Part shown: positions 14,270-22,700 of the stretch, piece after piece
Numbering within the stretch: the first letter of the stretch is position 1
How the letters are laid out: each line of letters begins with the position of its first letter
Origin: an uncultured Ruminococcus sp.
GTDB lineage: Bacteria > Bacillota > Clostridia > Oscillospirales > Ruminococcaceae
Length of the DNA stretch: 64,000 nt
Assembly: GCA_900538575.1 (NCBI GenBank)
Contig: UPZA01000005.1
Span: 1-64,000, forward strand
Reading direction: 5' to 3'
The notes under the pieces: generated by a model
Databases searched by the model: none
Told to the model about the DNA's origin: nothing
The model's input: the letters and a program-made list of their open reading frames with translations, nothing else
Translations under genes and position numbers: made by a program

Positions 14270-14918
14270 AGTCAGGGCGGTTTTTGAAAAAAAGGGACGG
14301 GCTAAATATATTTCGCATCTTGATCTAAACAGGTGTATTCAGCGGACTATTAAACGTTCCGGTCTGCCGATATGGTATACGGAAGGCTTTAATCCCCATA
14401 TTTATATTATGTTTGCACTTCCTCTTTCGCTTGGCTATGAAAGCTCCGCTGAAATAATGGATTTTAATCTCACAGAAAACATATCCTACGAGGAAATTAA
14501 AGAGCGTTTAAACAGCGTTATGCCGGAGGGAATCAGGGTTTTGAAAGCCTTTGAGCCGGTTAATAAACATACCTCCATAAAATATGCGGAATATAGAATT
14601 TGTTTTAAATCAGATTTTCCTGATAGGCTTATAAATAGCTTTAATGAATTTATATCTCGTGACAGTCTTAATACAGTTAAAAGAACAAAAAAGGGCGTAG
14701 AAAAGGTCGTCGATCTAAAGCCGCTTATTAAGGTAAGAAAAATCGAGCTTTTAAACGGAATTCTGGAGATTGAAGCTCTGTTTCCGGCAGGTACGGAAAA
14801 CAATATAAATCCATCGCTTCTTATTGATATGTTTTTATCGGAGGATTTAGGAGATACGACTGTTTCCGAGGTTGAAAGAACCGGGGTTTTAATGGAAAAC
14901 GAAAAAGAATTTTTTTGA
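14262..14918 (+). CDS. DUF2344 (TIGR03936) radical-SAM-linked protein, TTG start
   Basis: A 218-residue protein of the family found fused to or next to TIGR03960 radical SAM proteins. It begins VKVRAVFEKKGRAKYISHLD and contains YTEGFNPHIYIMFALPLSLGYES, both characteristic. The start is TTG at 14262, which overlaps the end of the radical SAM gene. AGGAGG at 14248-14253 is correctly spaced and no in-frame ATG competes. The overlap implies that both proteins are made together and probably act as partners. No terminator is obvious before the rplS promoter. Confidence 0.9.
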   Translation: MVKVRAVFEKKGRAKYISHLDLNRCIQRTIKRSGLPIWYTEGFNPHIYIMFALPLSLGYESSAEIMDFNLTENISYEEIKERLNSVMPEGIRVLKAFEPVNKHTSIKYAEYRICFKSDFPDRLINSFNEFISRDSLNTVKRTKKGVEKVVDLKPLIKVRKIELLNGILEIEALFPAGTENNINPSLLIDMFLSEDLGDTTVSEVERTGVLMENEKEFF

Positions 14919-14924
14919 AAACCC

Positions 14925-14953
14925 TTGCAATTTTAATAAATATATGGTATGAT
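14925..14953 (+). promoter_or_regulatory. Promoter of rplS
   Basis: TTGCAA (14925-14930), 17 bases and TATGAT (14948-14953) precede a leader of about 145 bases. Confidence 0.7.
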
Positions 14954-15030
14954 ATTAAAGCATTTAAAATCCGTAAAGACATAAATTTTGTTTTTGCGAG
15001 AGTTTATGCCAGTAAAATGACATTAAACAG

Positions 15031-15072
15031 GGCAGTCCGCTGCCGCATAGGGTTTATATAATTAAACTGCGG
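15031..15072 (+). ncRNA. Structured leader of rplS, possible L19 leader
   Basis: Two hairpins share bases 15043-15044 and so exclude each other: GGCAG-TCCG-CTGCC (15031-15044), and CCGCA + GTTTA (15043-15056) with TAAAC-TGCGG (15063-15072). They lie in a long leader immediately before the AGGAGG of rplS. The position fits an autoregulatory ribosomal protein leader; the match to the known L19 leader class is by position and loose resemblance only. Confidence 0.5.
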
Positions 15073-15103
15073 TAAGAATGCCGGAAACCAGGAGGAAATT
15101 GAA

Positions 15104-15448
15104 ATGGACGCATTGGAAATTATCAGCGGATCAAGCAAGAAAGCCGAGGTACCTTCATTCTCAGTAGGCGATACCGTTAAGGTTCACGTTAAAATCAAGG
15201 AAGGCGATAAGAGTCGTATTCAGGTTTTCGAGGGTACGGTAATTGCTAAGAAGCACGGTGGAATCAGTGAAACCTTTACTGTAAGACGTGTAGCGCACGG
15301 CTGCGGAATTGAGAGAGTATTCCCTCTTCATTCGCCTGTCGTTGACAAGGTTGAGATTGTAAGATACGGTAAGGTTCGCAGAGCAAAGCTTTATTATCTG
15401 CGCGACAGAGTAGGTAAGGCCGCAAAGGTTAAGGAGCAGATAAAGTAA
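15104..15448 (+). CDS. rplS: 50S ribosomal protein L19
   Basis: A 114-residue protein of normal length, with SFSVGDTVKVHVKIKEGDKS, RIQVFEGTVIAKKHGG, FTVRRVAHGCGIERVFPLHSP and RRAKLYYLRDRVGKAAKVKE, all conserved in L19. L19 sits at the interface of the two ribosomal subunits. ATG follows CCAGGAGG. It has its own promoter and structured leader and is followed by a strong terminator, so the signal peptidase genes may be read partly by run-through. In many Firmicutes rplS stands next to lepB and rbgA, as here. Confidence 0.98.
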   Translation: MDALEIISGSSKKAEVPSFSVGDTVKVHVKIKEGDKSRIQVFEGTVIAKKHGGISETFTVRRVAHGCGIERVFPLHSPVVDKVEIVRYGKVRRAKLYYLRDRVGKAAKVKEQIK

Positions 15449-15500
15449 TAAACAGGCATTACCGCAGGCGGCTGTATGCCGCTTTGCTTACTGCCTTTAC

Positions 15501-15525
15501 AAGGGACGTTTAAGTCCCTTTTTTG
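15501..15525 (+). terminator. Terminator after rplS
   Basis: AAGGGAC-GTTTAA-GTCCCTT is followed by TTTT, a compact intrinsic terminator. Confidence 0.85.
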
Positions 15526-15554
15526 CTATTAATTTATGAATCGAGGATTAACTG

Positions 15555-16175
15555 ATGGAAGAGCAGGCTGAAGAAATCAAAGTACAGAAAGAGCATAAAA
15601 ACGCTTTTGGCGATTTTATGGAAATATGCGAATCGATAGTTACTTCAATTTTTGTCGTATTGTTGATATTTACGTTTATATGCAGACCTGTTACGGTTGA
15701 CGGTACCTCTATGAACCCTACGCTGCAAAACGGCGACAAACTGATCATGACGACTTTTTTCTATACTCCAAAATCCGGAGATATTGTAATTGTTGAAAAT
15801 GATGAATCACATATATATAAGGACGGAGATAAATCCGAAATAATAAGCGGACAGTCGAGCCTTGGAAAAAGACTCATAAAGCGAGTTATTGCCACCGGAG
15901 GGCAGACTGTCGATATAGATTTCAATAAAGGAACGGTATATGTTGACGGTGAAGCGCTTTCAGAAAATTATATAAAGGAACCAACTTATCTTAATACCGG
16001 AGCGTTTGAATATCCTGTAACAGTTCCCGACGGCTATGTATTTGTTATGGGCGATAATAGAAACAATTCTACTGACAGCCGTGATCCTCACGTTGGATTT
16101 GTTGAAACCGGCGACGTTCTCGGAAAGGCCGTATTAAGATTTTATCCTTTTGAAACGTTTAAGATTCTTGACTGA
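15555..16175 (+). CDS. lepB: Signal peptidase I
   Basis: A 206-residue membrane serine protease that removes signal peptides from exported proteins. A short cytoplasmic tail is followed by one membrane segment (about 27-45). The nucleophile Ser52 lies in VDGTSMNPTL and the general base Lys109 in KRVIATGGQ. The substrate-binding/box E motif VMGDNRNNSTDSRD is present. The ATG at 15555 has GAGGATT upstream. It is followed 21 bases later by a second signal peptidase gene, and both precede rbgA, a standard Firmicutes order. It would process the dockerin-bearing secreted proteins in this window, among others. Confidence 0.96.
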   Translation: MEEQAEEIKVQKEHKNAFGDFMEICESIVTSIFVVLLIFTFICRPVTVDGTSMNPTLQNGDKLIMTTFFYTPKSGDIVIVENDESHIYKDGDKSEIISGQSSLGKRLIKRVIATGGQTVDIDFNKGTVYVDGEALSENYIKEPTYLNTGAFEYPVTVPDGYVFVMGDNRNNSTDSRDPHVGFVETGDVLGKAVLRFYPFETFKILD

Positions 16176-16196
16176 TATAATTTACGAGGAATTAAT

Positions 16197-17135
16197 ATGA
16201 GTGAACATAAAACGACGAGAGAAAGCCGTGAAGACGCTCTTGAAAGAATTCTGGCCGAAACGGCTAATAATCCGTATAATCCGGCGAAGAGGAAAGAACC
16301 GCCGACGAATAGGTCTGGGGTTTCAAAATCAGCAGAGGAACGCGCGTCTGCTTCGGCTTTGCGGCAGGATAATGCGGAAATCCATATGACTGAGGCTCAG
16401 AAAGCTGATGCTGCAAAGGAAAGAGTCAGAAAAATTGCCGAAATAAAACGCGCTAATGCATTAAAGGCTGAAAATACTGATAAAAGAACAAATACGCAGT
16501 TGTCGTATGCCCGATCTGCTGAAATTTCAGTCAATGAAAAAAGGGATTTTCCTGACGAAAATAAAAACTTTAGGCTTAACGATTTTTTAGATATTATCGA
16601 ATCAGTTCTTACAGTGATATTGGTAATTTCATTATTTTTCACATACATTATGAGAGTTGTGGTCGTAGACGGTACTTCTATGCTGCCTACCCTTGAGAAC
16701 AGCGATAAGCTTATAGTATATTCGTTAGGATATTCTCCGGAAAACGGAGATATTGTTGTGATTAATAACGATAGCGCGCATCTTTTATCCTCAGACGGAA
16801 AAGTTCTTGAAACCGAAGGACTTGACAAGGTAATAGTAAAAAGGGTAATTGCTGTCGGCGGCCAAACGGTTGATATAGATTTTGAAAATGGAATTGTAAG
16901 CGTTGATGGAGCGCGGCTTGAAGAGCAGTACATAAGCGAACCGACAACAAGGGATGAATATGCTTTTGATTACCCGCTTACTGTTCCCGACGGCTATATA
17001 TTTGCAATGGGGGATAACAGAAACTTATCTAAGGACAGCCGTCATCCTGAAATCGGCTTGATACCAGAGGATAATGTAGTCGGAAAGGTTATTTTTCGGA
17101 TTTTTCCATTCGGAAAATTCGGAGGAATTGATTAA
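16197..17135 (+). CDS. lepB: Signal peptidase I with long cytoplasmic N-terminal extension
   Basis: A 312-residue signal peptidase, about 106 residues longer than its neighbour. The extra N-terminus (1-125) is highly charged and Ala-rich (EERASASALRQDNAEIH, AKERVRKIAEIKRANAL), likely helical and cytoplasmic. The rest aligns with the upstream copy: a membrane segment near 135-155, Ser161 in VDGTSMLPTL, Lys215 in KRVIAVGGQ and AMGDNRNLSKDSRH. The two are tandem duplicates. The role of the extension is unknown; it may tune localisation or partner binding. GAGGAATTAAT precedes the ATG. Confidence 0.93.
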   Translation: MSEHKTTRESREDALERILAETANNPYNPAKRKEPPTNRSGVSKSAEERASASALRQDNAEIHMTEAQKADAAKERVRKIAEIKRANALKAENTDKRTNTQLSYARSAEISVNEKRDFPDENKNFRLNDFLDIIESVLTVILVISLFFTYIMRVVVVDGTSMLPTLENSDKLIVYSLGYSPENGDIVVINNDSAHLLSSDGKVLETEGLDKVIVKRVIAVGGQTVDIDFENGIVSVDGARLEEQYISEPTTRDEYAFDYPLTVPDGYIFAMGDNRNLSKDSRHPEIGLIPEDNVVGKVIFRIFPFGKFGGID

Positions 17136-17146
17136 GGAGGCAGAAA

Positions 17147-18016
17147 ATGGCTGAGATGGCTTCTATTCAATGGTTTCCGGGTCATATGACCAAGACAAGA
17201 AGAATGATACAGTCAAGCTTATCTCTTGTAGACGGTGTTGTTGAAGTACTTGACGCAAGGATACCCTTTTCGAGCCGTAATCCCGAAATGGATAAGCTTG
17301 TTAAGGATAAGCCGAGGATGCTGCTTCTTAACAAGTCTGATATGGCTGATGATAGCTCCACGGAAAAATGGATTGATTATTATAAATCAAAAGGCTTTAC
17401 TGTTTTAAAAACTGACTGCAAAAGCGGAAATGGACTTAAAGGCTTTCTTCCTGCTGTAAAAGGCAATATGCTGAAACAGCTTATAGAAAAACGCCGCGGC
17501 AAAGGGATAGAGGGCGCGCCGATAAGACTTATGATAGTCGGTATTCCTAACGTTGGAAAGTCTTCATTTATAAACCGTATGGCTAAGTCTAAAAAAGCAA
17601 AGGTTGAGGACAGACCTGGTGTTACGCGTAATAAGCAATGGATAAAATTTGGCGGCAACGTAGAATTGCTTGATATGCCGGGTGTTCTCTGGCCTAAATT
17701 TGAGGATCAGGGCGTTGCCAGAAAGCTGGCGTTCACCGGCGCCGTTAAGGACGATATACTTGATATTGAAGCTCTGGCAGCTTTTCTGTTGGAAAATTTA
17801 TCAGTTAATTATCCGGAGGCAGTTTCAGAAAGATATAAAATTGATAAATCCGGCGATGGCTTTGAGCTTCTTTCAGAGCTTGGCCGTAAAAGAGGAATGC
17901 TTGTTTCAGGCGGCGAAGTTAATACTGAAAGAGCCGCTATAACGCTTCTCGACGAATTCAGAAGCGGTAAGCTCGGAAAGATAACTCTTGAGCTTCCGGG
18001 AGAAAAAAATGATTAG
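17147..18016 (+). CDS. rbgA: Ribosome biogenesis GTPase RbgA (YlqF)
   Basis: A 289-residue circularly permuted GTPase needed for late assembly of the 50S subunit. G4 (LLLNKSDMAD) comes before G1 (GIPNVGKSSFINR) and G3 (LDMPGVLWP), which is diagnostic. The N-terminal IQWFPGHMTKTRR is the family signature and the C-terminus is the helical RNA-binding region. AAGGAGG precedes the ATG. The stop overlaps the start of rnhB, and the gene follows the two lepB genes by 11 bases, so it belongs to a lepB-lepB-rbgA-rnhB-yraN operon. Confidence 0.97.
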   Translation: MAEMASIQWFPGHMTKTRRMIQSSLSLVDGVVEVLDARIPFSSRNPEMDKLVKDKPRMLLLNKSDMADDSSTEKWIDYYKSKGFTVLKTDCKSGNGLKGFLPAVKGNMLKQLIEKRRGKGIEGAPIRLMIVGIPNVGKSSFINRMAKSKKAKVEDRPGVTRNKQWIKFGGNVELLDMPGVLWPKFEDQGVARKLAFTGAVKDDILDIEALAAFLLENLSVNYPEAVSERYKIDKSGDGFELLSELGRKRGMLVSGGEVNTERAAITLLDEFRSGKLGKITLELPGEKND

Positions 18017-18620
18017 TCAGCTATGGGAATACGATGAAGCTGTGAGAAACAGCACGGGGAATTTTTTTTGCGGCGTTGACGAGGCCGGAAGAGGTCCGCT
18101 TGCCGGAGACGTTTATGCGGCGGCAGTTGTCCTTGATCCTGACAGACCGATTGAAGGTCTTAACGACAGTAAAAAGCTTTCTGCTAAAAAGCGAGAGCTG
18201 TTATATGAAGAAATTATTGATAAGTCTTTGGATTATTGTATTGCAAGGGCTACAGTTGAAGAAATTGAAGAAATCAATATTTTAAACGCATCTATGCTTG
18301 CCATGAGAAGAGCGGTATTTGGGCTTCGGGATTTACCTGAATTGGTTATAGCCGACGGAAATAAAGCTCCCGATCTTCCGTGTAGGGTAAGCGCACTGGT
18401 AAAAGGAGACGCTAACAGCGCGTCGATTGCCGCTGCGTCGATACTTGCTAAGGTAACGAGGGACAGATATATGCTTGAAATGGTTGAAAAATACCCTCAG
18501 TTCGGTTTTGAACGTCATAAGGGTTACGGAACAAAGCTTCATATAGAAAGAATACTGGCATACGGACCGTGTCCGCTGCATAGAATGTCCTTTTTAAGAA
18601 AGATCTATGAGAAAAAATAA
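18009..18620 (+). CDS. rnhB: Ribonuclease HII
   Basis: A 203-residue enzyme that cuts RNA in RNA-DNA hybrids and removes misincorporated ribonucleotides. The catalytic Asp-Glu pair lies in CGVDEAGRGPLAGDVYAAAV. The conserved LNDSKKLSAKKRE and HKGYGTKLHIERI segments follow. I choose ATG 18009, which overlaps the rbgA stop and has GGGAG upstream, over an ATG at 17988 inside rbgA. The 3' end overlaps yraN by 14 bases. Confidence 0.96.
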   Translation: MISQLWEYDEAVRNSTGNFFCGVDEAGRGPLAGDVYAAAVVLDPDRPIEGLNDSKKLSAKKRELLYEEIIDKSLDYCIARATVEEIEEINILNASMLAMRRAVFGLRDLPELVIADGNKAPDLPCRVSALVKGDANSASIAAASILAKVTRDRYMLEMVEKYPQFGFERHKGYGTKLHIERILAYGPCPLHRMSFLRKIYEKK

Positions 18621-18966
18621 TTATGGTTATCATGCTGAATCCTTTGTCTGCGATTATCTTGAAGCTGAAGGTTATCAGATAGTTAAAAGAAATTATATAG
18701 CTGACGGAGGAGAAGCCGATATAATTGCGGTTTTAGACGAATATGTTTGCTTTGTGGAAATAAAATACCGAACCAACGGAAGCGGTCTTGAAGCTGCGAT
18801 TGATACAAAAAAGCAAAAAAGAATCATTAAATCGGCCGAACAATATATGAGAAAAACAGGCTGTAGACTTCAGCCCAGATTCGACGCTGCTTATGTCAGT
18901 TCATATAACGGGGAAGATCTCAGTCTGGAATATATTTTAAACGCTTTTGACGCTTCAGGCGTTTGA
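18607..18966 (+). CDS. yraN: YraN-family (UPF0102) nuclease-like protein
   Basis: A 119-residue protein of the UPF0102 family, with an endonuclease-like fold: GYHAESFVCDYLEAEGYQIV, GGEADIIAVLDEYVCFVEIKY (the Asp and Glu-x-Lys of a PD-(D/E)XK core) and KKQKRIIKSAEQYM. Its biological role is not established. It is regularly found after rnhB in Firmicutes and Proteobacteria. It starts inside the rnhB coding region and ends just before thrC. Confidence 0.92.
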   Translation: MRKNNYGYHAESFVCDYLEAEGYQIVKRNYIADGGEADIIAVLDEYVCFVEIKYRTNGSGLEAAIDTKKQKRIIKSAEQYMRKTGCRLQPRFDAAYVSSYNGEDLSLEYILNAFDASGV

Positions 18967-18989
18967 TAGAAAATACAAAGGGTGGTATT

Positions 18990-20486
18990 ATGTATTATAA
19001 GAGTACAAGAAACAGTGATGTCAGAGTTGACAGCGCAACGGCCATAACTCAGGGAATCTCCGCAGACGGCGGTTTGTTTGTTCCCGAATCGGTTCCGAAA
19101 TTAACTCTTGACGAGATCAAATATCTTGCCGGTTTGAATTACTCATGCAGAGCGGCTTATATATTTAAAAAATATTTGACTGATTTTACAGACGCGGAAA
19201 TTCAGTATTGTACAGACAGCGCATACAGTACAAAAAATTTTGAAACGGAAAGTATTGCGGAAATTTCTCAGCTTTTCGACGGAACATATATGATTGAGCT
19301 TTGGCATGGTCCAACCTGTGCATTCAAGGATATGGCGCTCCAGATTCTTCCGTATTTTTTAACTACTTCTGCAAAGAAAATAAATATAGATAAAAAAATA
19401 ATAATTCTTGTGGCGACTTCAGGAGATACAGGTAAGGCAGCCCTTGAAGGATTTAAGGATGTTGAAGGTACGCAGATACTTGTCTTTTATCCGGAAGACG
19501 GAGTAAGTCCTATGCAGAAACGTCAGATGACGACGCAGGAAGGATCGAATGTGGGCGTATGCGCCGTAAAAGGCAATTTTGACGACTGCCAAAACGGTGT
19601 TAAGTCCATATTTACAGATGCGGAAATCAAAGAGAAAATGAACGCTGCGGGACTTATGTTTTCAAGCGCCAATTCCATAAACTGGGGGAGATTGGTGCCT
19701 CAGATAGTTTATTATATTTCATCATATGCTTCGTTGGCTGAATGCGGTGAAATCTCTCTTGGTGATAAGATCAATATTGTGGTGCCTACAGGTAATTTCG
19801 GAAATATTCTCGCCGCTTACTATGCAAAGCTGATGGGCTTGCCGGTAAATAAGCTTATTTGCGCGTCAAATATTAATAAAGTGTTAACGGATTTTATTGA
19901 AACAGGTATTTATGACAGAAACAGGAAATTTTATGCTACCTGCTCTCCGTCTATGGATATTCTTATATCAAGCAATCTTGAAAGGCTACTTTACATTCTG
20001 ACCGGACAGGATGACGCTCAGATTAGGGAATGGTTTGGAAGGCTTGCTTCGACCGGCAGATATGAAGTAAACGATGAAGTAAAGAACGTACTGAGAGAAG
20101 AATTCTTTGCCGGCTATTGCGACGATGATCAGACAAAGAAAACCATAAGGGAAATTTATGAAAAATATTCATATACATGCGATACTCATACGGCCGTAGC
20201 CGTTAAGGTATATGAGGATTATAAAAATAAAACGGGGGATATGACAAAAACACTGATTGCGTCAACGGCAAGTCCTTATAAATTCAGTTCAAGTGTACTG
20301 GAGGCAATTGAAGGCAGTAATTCAGAGCTTGACGAATATGAAATGGTAGATAGGCTGGCTGAGCTTTCAAAGCTTCCGATACCGTCTTCGCTGGCAGAAT
20401 TGAAGAATAAGGAAAGAATATTCAAGGATTCGATCGGAAAAGCTGAAATGAACGATTATGTATTGAAGGATTTCGGTATTATCTGA
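18990..20486 (+). CDS. thrC: Threonine synthase
   Basis: A 498-residue PLP enzyme that turns O-phosphohomoserine into threonine, the last step of the pathway. It starts MYYKSTRNSDVRVDSATAIT. The PLP lysine is Lys113 in GPTCAFKDMALQ, and the phosphate-binding VPTGNFGNILAAYYAK and the substrate region ATSGDTGKAALEGF are intact. ATG 18990 is chosen, preceded by AAAGGGTGG; the upstream TTG is unsupported. Its stop overlaps the next gene by one base. No leader peptide or T-box is visible upstream. Confidence 0.96.
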   Translation: MYYKSTRNSDVRVDSATAITQGISADGGLFVPESVPKLTLDEIKYLAGLNYSCRAAYIFKKYLTDFTDAEIQYCTDSAYSTKNFETESIAEISQLFDGTYMIELWHGPTCAFKDMALQILPYFLTTSAKKINIDKKIIILVATSGDTGKAALEGFKDVEGTQILVFYPEDGVSPMQKRQMTTQEGSNVGVCAVKGNFDDCQNGVKSIFTDAEIKEKMNAAGLMFSSANSINWGRLVPQIVYYISSYASLAECGEISLGDKINIVVPTGNFGNILAAYYAKLMGLPVNKLICASNINKVLTDFIETGIYDRNRKFYATCSPSMDILISSNLERLLYILTGQDDAQIREWFGRLASTGRYEVNDEVKNVLREEFFAGYCDDDQTKKTIREIYEKYSYTCDTHTAVAVKVYEDYKNKTGDMTKTLIASTASPYKFSSSVLEAIEGSNSELDEYEMVDRLAELSKLPIPSSLAELKNKERIFKDSIGKAEMNDYVLKDFGII

Positions 20487-21175
20487 TGTCATTGTTTGTG
20501 ATAGGCGATCTTCATCTTGCACTCAGCGATAAATCAAAACCTATGGATATATTTAAAGGCTGGGAAAATTATATGCAGCTTCTGGAGGAAAACTGGAAAA
20601 AATATATCTCTCCGGAAGATACGATAGTTTTAGCCGGAGATATTTCTTGGGCAATGAACATAAAAAATGCGTATGATGATTTTTACTGGATAAATAATAT
20701 GCCCGGAAGAAAGATAATTCTAAAAGGTAATCATGATTACTGGTGGGGATCAAGAAAAAAAATGGAGGATACGTTTTCTCAATGGGGATTTGATTCTTTG
20801 TTTATTCTGCATAATAATCACTTTCAATATGAGAAATTTGGCATATGCGGTACAAGAGGTTGGGTCAATATGCCCGGAGAAGCAGCGGATTCAAAGGTTT
20901 TAGTAAGAGAATCCGCCAGACTCAAAACTTCGATAGAATCTGCTTTAAAATACGGACTTGAGCCTCTTGTGTTTATGCATTATCCGCCTATATACGGAAA
21001 CGGCTATAACTATGATATTCTTGACGTTTTATATAAATTTAATATAAAATCATGCTGGTATGGTCATCTGCACGGTTCTGCCATAAGAAATTCAATTAAC
21101 GGAGAGCGCGATGGAATTGATTTTAAGTTGATTTCAGGTGATTATTTACAATTTTGTCCACTAAAAATAATGTAA
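20486..21175 (+). CDS. Calcineurin-like metallophosphoesterase
   Basis: A 229-residue metallophosphoesterase. The metal-binding motifs are all present: FVIGDLHL, LAGDISW, LKGNHDYWWGS, VFMHYPP and WYGHLHG. Substrate is unknown; the family includes phosphodiesterases acting on nucleotides and phospholipids. The start codon overlaps the thrC stop (TGATG), indicating translational coupling, although a link to threonine synthesis is not expected. The gene is followed by a region with its own promoter for tig. Confidence 0.9.
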   Translation: MSLFVIGDLHLALSDKSKPMDIFKGWENYMQLLEENWKKYISPEDTIVLAGDISWAMNIKNAYDDFYWINNMPGRKIILKGNHDYWWGSRKKMEDTFSQWGFDSLFILHNNHFQYEKFGICGTRGWVNMPGEAADSKVLVRESARLKTSIESALKYGLEPLVFMHYPPIYGNGYNYDILDVLYKFNIKSCWYGHLHGSAIRNSINGERDGIDFKLISGDYLQFCPLKIM

Positions 21176-21185
21176 TTTTATATAA

Positions 21186-21237
21186 AGTGTAGAAGTAGAA
21201 ATTTAGTGTAGAAAAATTTAATGGCTTATGTTATAAT
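21186..21237 (+). promoter_or_regulatory. Upstream region of tig: tandem repeat and -10 element
   Basis: AGTGTAGAA occurs at 21186-21194 and 21205-21213, 19 bases apart, followed by TATAAT (21232-21237). No good -35 is seen at the expected distance, so the repeats may bind an activator. Confidence 0.4.
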
Positions 21238-21279
21238 GATAAAGGTATGCACTTATAAATAAATTGGAGGATATAAAAA

Positions 21280-22605
21280 ATGAGTTTGAAGTCATCAACT
21301 AAGGTTGACGTAAATACACAGGAATTGATTTTTACAGTAGACGGGGAAACCTTTGCCGCTGCGATAGATAAGGTTTTTCAGCGTCAGAAGAAAAATATAC
21401 AGGTTCCGGGATTCAGAAAAGGTAAGGCTACAAAAAAGCTTATTGAAAAATATTACGGTGAAGGAGTATTTTTTGAAGACGCAATCAATTCTCTGATAAA
21501 TGATGAAATGCCGGACGCAATCAGAGAATCTGAATTGGTTTTAGTTGATACGCCGAAGATTGAAGTTGTTTCTGCCGATACTGAAAACGGTGTTGAATAC
21601 AAGGCAATTTGTATTCTTAAGCCTGAGGTGACAGTACCGGAATATAAAGGATTAAAAGCTCCGAAAAATGTCAAGGATATAACTGAGGATGATATTAAGG
21701 CTCAGATAGAACAGATACGTCAGAGAAACGCAAGGATTGTATCGGTTGACGACAGACCTGCCCAAAAGGATGACGAGGTTATAATAGACTTTGAAGGATT
21801 TATGGATGGAGTTGCTTTTGACGGCGGCAAGGCTGATGAATTTCCGCTGAAACTTGGCAGCGGTCAGTTTATTCCGGGATTTGAAGAACAGATAATCGGT
21901 CATTCAATTGGTGATGAATTTGAAATAAACGTTACATTCCCTGAAGAGTATCAGATGGATGAATACGCAGGAAAGCCGGCTGTATTTAAGGTCAAGCTGA
22001 ATGGCATAAATACAACGGAGCTGCCGGAGATTGATGATGATTTAATTAAGGATACGACTGAATTTGACACTATAGAAGACTGGAAAAAGGATATTAAGGA
22101 AAAAATGGAGACTCAGTCGGAAGCGACTGCGGCAGCTCAGTTTGAAAACCATTTAATGCAGAAGCTTATAGATACAGCCGAGGGAGTTATTCCGAAATGT
22201 ATGTTTGATAAAAGAGTCGACCAGCTTATAAGCGAGTTTGAGCGAAATCTTAAACAGCAGAATATGAGTGTTGAAATATATCTTCAGTATACCGGAATGG
22301 ATATGGACTCCTTTAGAGAAACTTTCCAGGAAAGAGCTGAAAATGAAGTAAAGCTCAGACTTGCTCTTGAAAAAATTGCTGATCTTGAAAATCTTATTCC
22401 GACAGAAGATGAAATAAACGACGGACTGAAAGAGATTGCCGAATTTAATAAAATCACAGTTGAAGATATAAAACATAGAATTGATATGGACGCTTACATT
22501 ACCGATCTTAAGGCTGTCAAGGCTGTTAATTTTGTCAAGGATAACGCTGTTATTGACAATACTATAGTTGAGGAAAAGGAATCTGAAGAAGCTTCTGAGG
22601 ATTAA
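21280..22605 (+). CDS. tig: Trigger factor, ribosome-associated chaperone
   Basis: A 441-residue chaperone and peptidyl-prolyl isomerase that meets nascent chains at the ribosome exit. The N-terminal ribosome-binding domain has VPGFRKGKATKKLIEKYYGE. The FKBP-type domain (about 155-240) has DDEVIIDFEGFMDGVAFDGG and IPGFEEQIIGHSIGD. The C-terminal helical arm domain completes the usual three-part layout, ending in an acidic tail. TTGGAGG precedes the ATG. It heads a tig-clpP-clpX cluster, the common order in bacteria. Confidence 0.98.
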   Translation: MSLKSSTKVDVNTQELIFTVDGETFAAAIDKVFQRQKKNIQVPGFRKGKATKKLIEKYYGEGVFFEDAINSLINDEMPDAIRESELVLVDTPKIEVVSADTENGVEYKAICILKPEVTVPEYKGLKAPKNVKDITEDDIKAQIEQIRQRNARIVSVDDRPAQKDDEVIIDFEGFMDGVAFDGGKADEFPLKLGSGQFIPGFEEQIIGHSIGDEFEINVTFPEEYQMDEYAGKPAVFKVKLNGINTTELPEIDDDLIKDTTEFDTIEDWKKDIKEKMETQSEATAAAQFENHLMQKLIDTAEGVIPKCMFDKRVDQLISEFERNLKQQNMSVEIYLQYTGMDMDSFRETFQERAENEVKLRLALEKIADLENLIPTEDEINDGLKEIAEFNKITVEDIKHRIDMDAYITDLKAVKAVNFVKDNAVIDNTIVEEKESEEASED

Positions 22606-22700
22606 TTTTATTGTATAAAAAGCGTGCTGTCCTTCGGGGCAGCCGCCTTTGTTAATAGAGAAATTTTAAAAGGCGAGTTGCCGGAAAAGGGAGAATAAAT

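Noticed and set aside
16397..16933. 178-codon minus-strand ORF inside the second lepB
   Set aside because: It is fully antisense to a signal peptidase core with clear motifs and has Ser/Thr-rich shadow composition.
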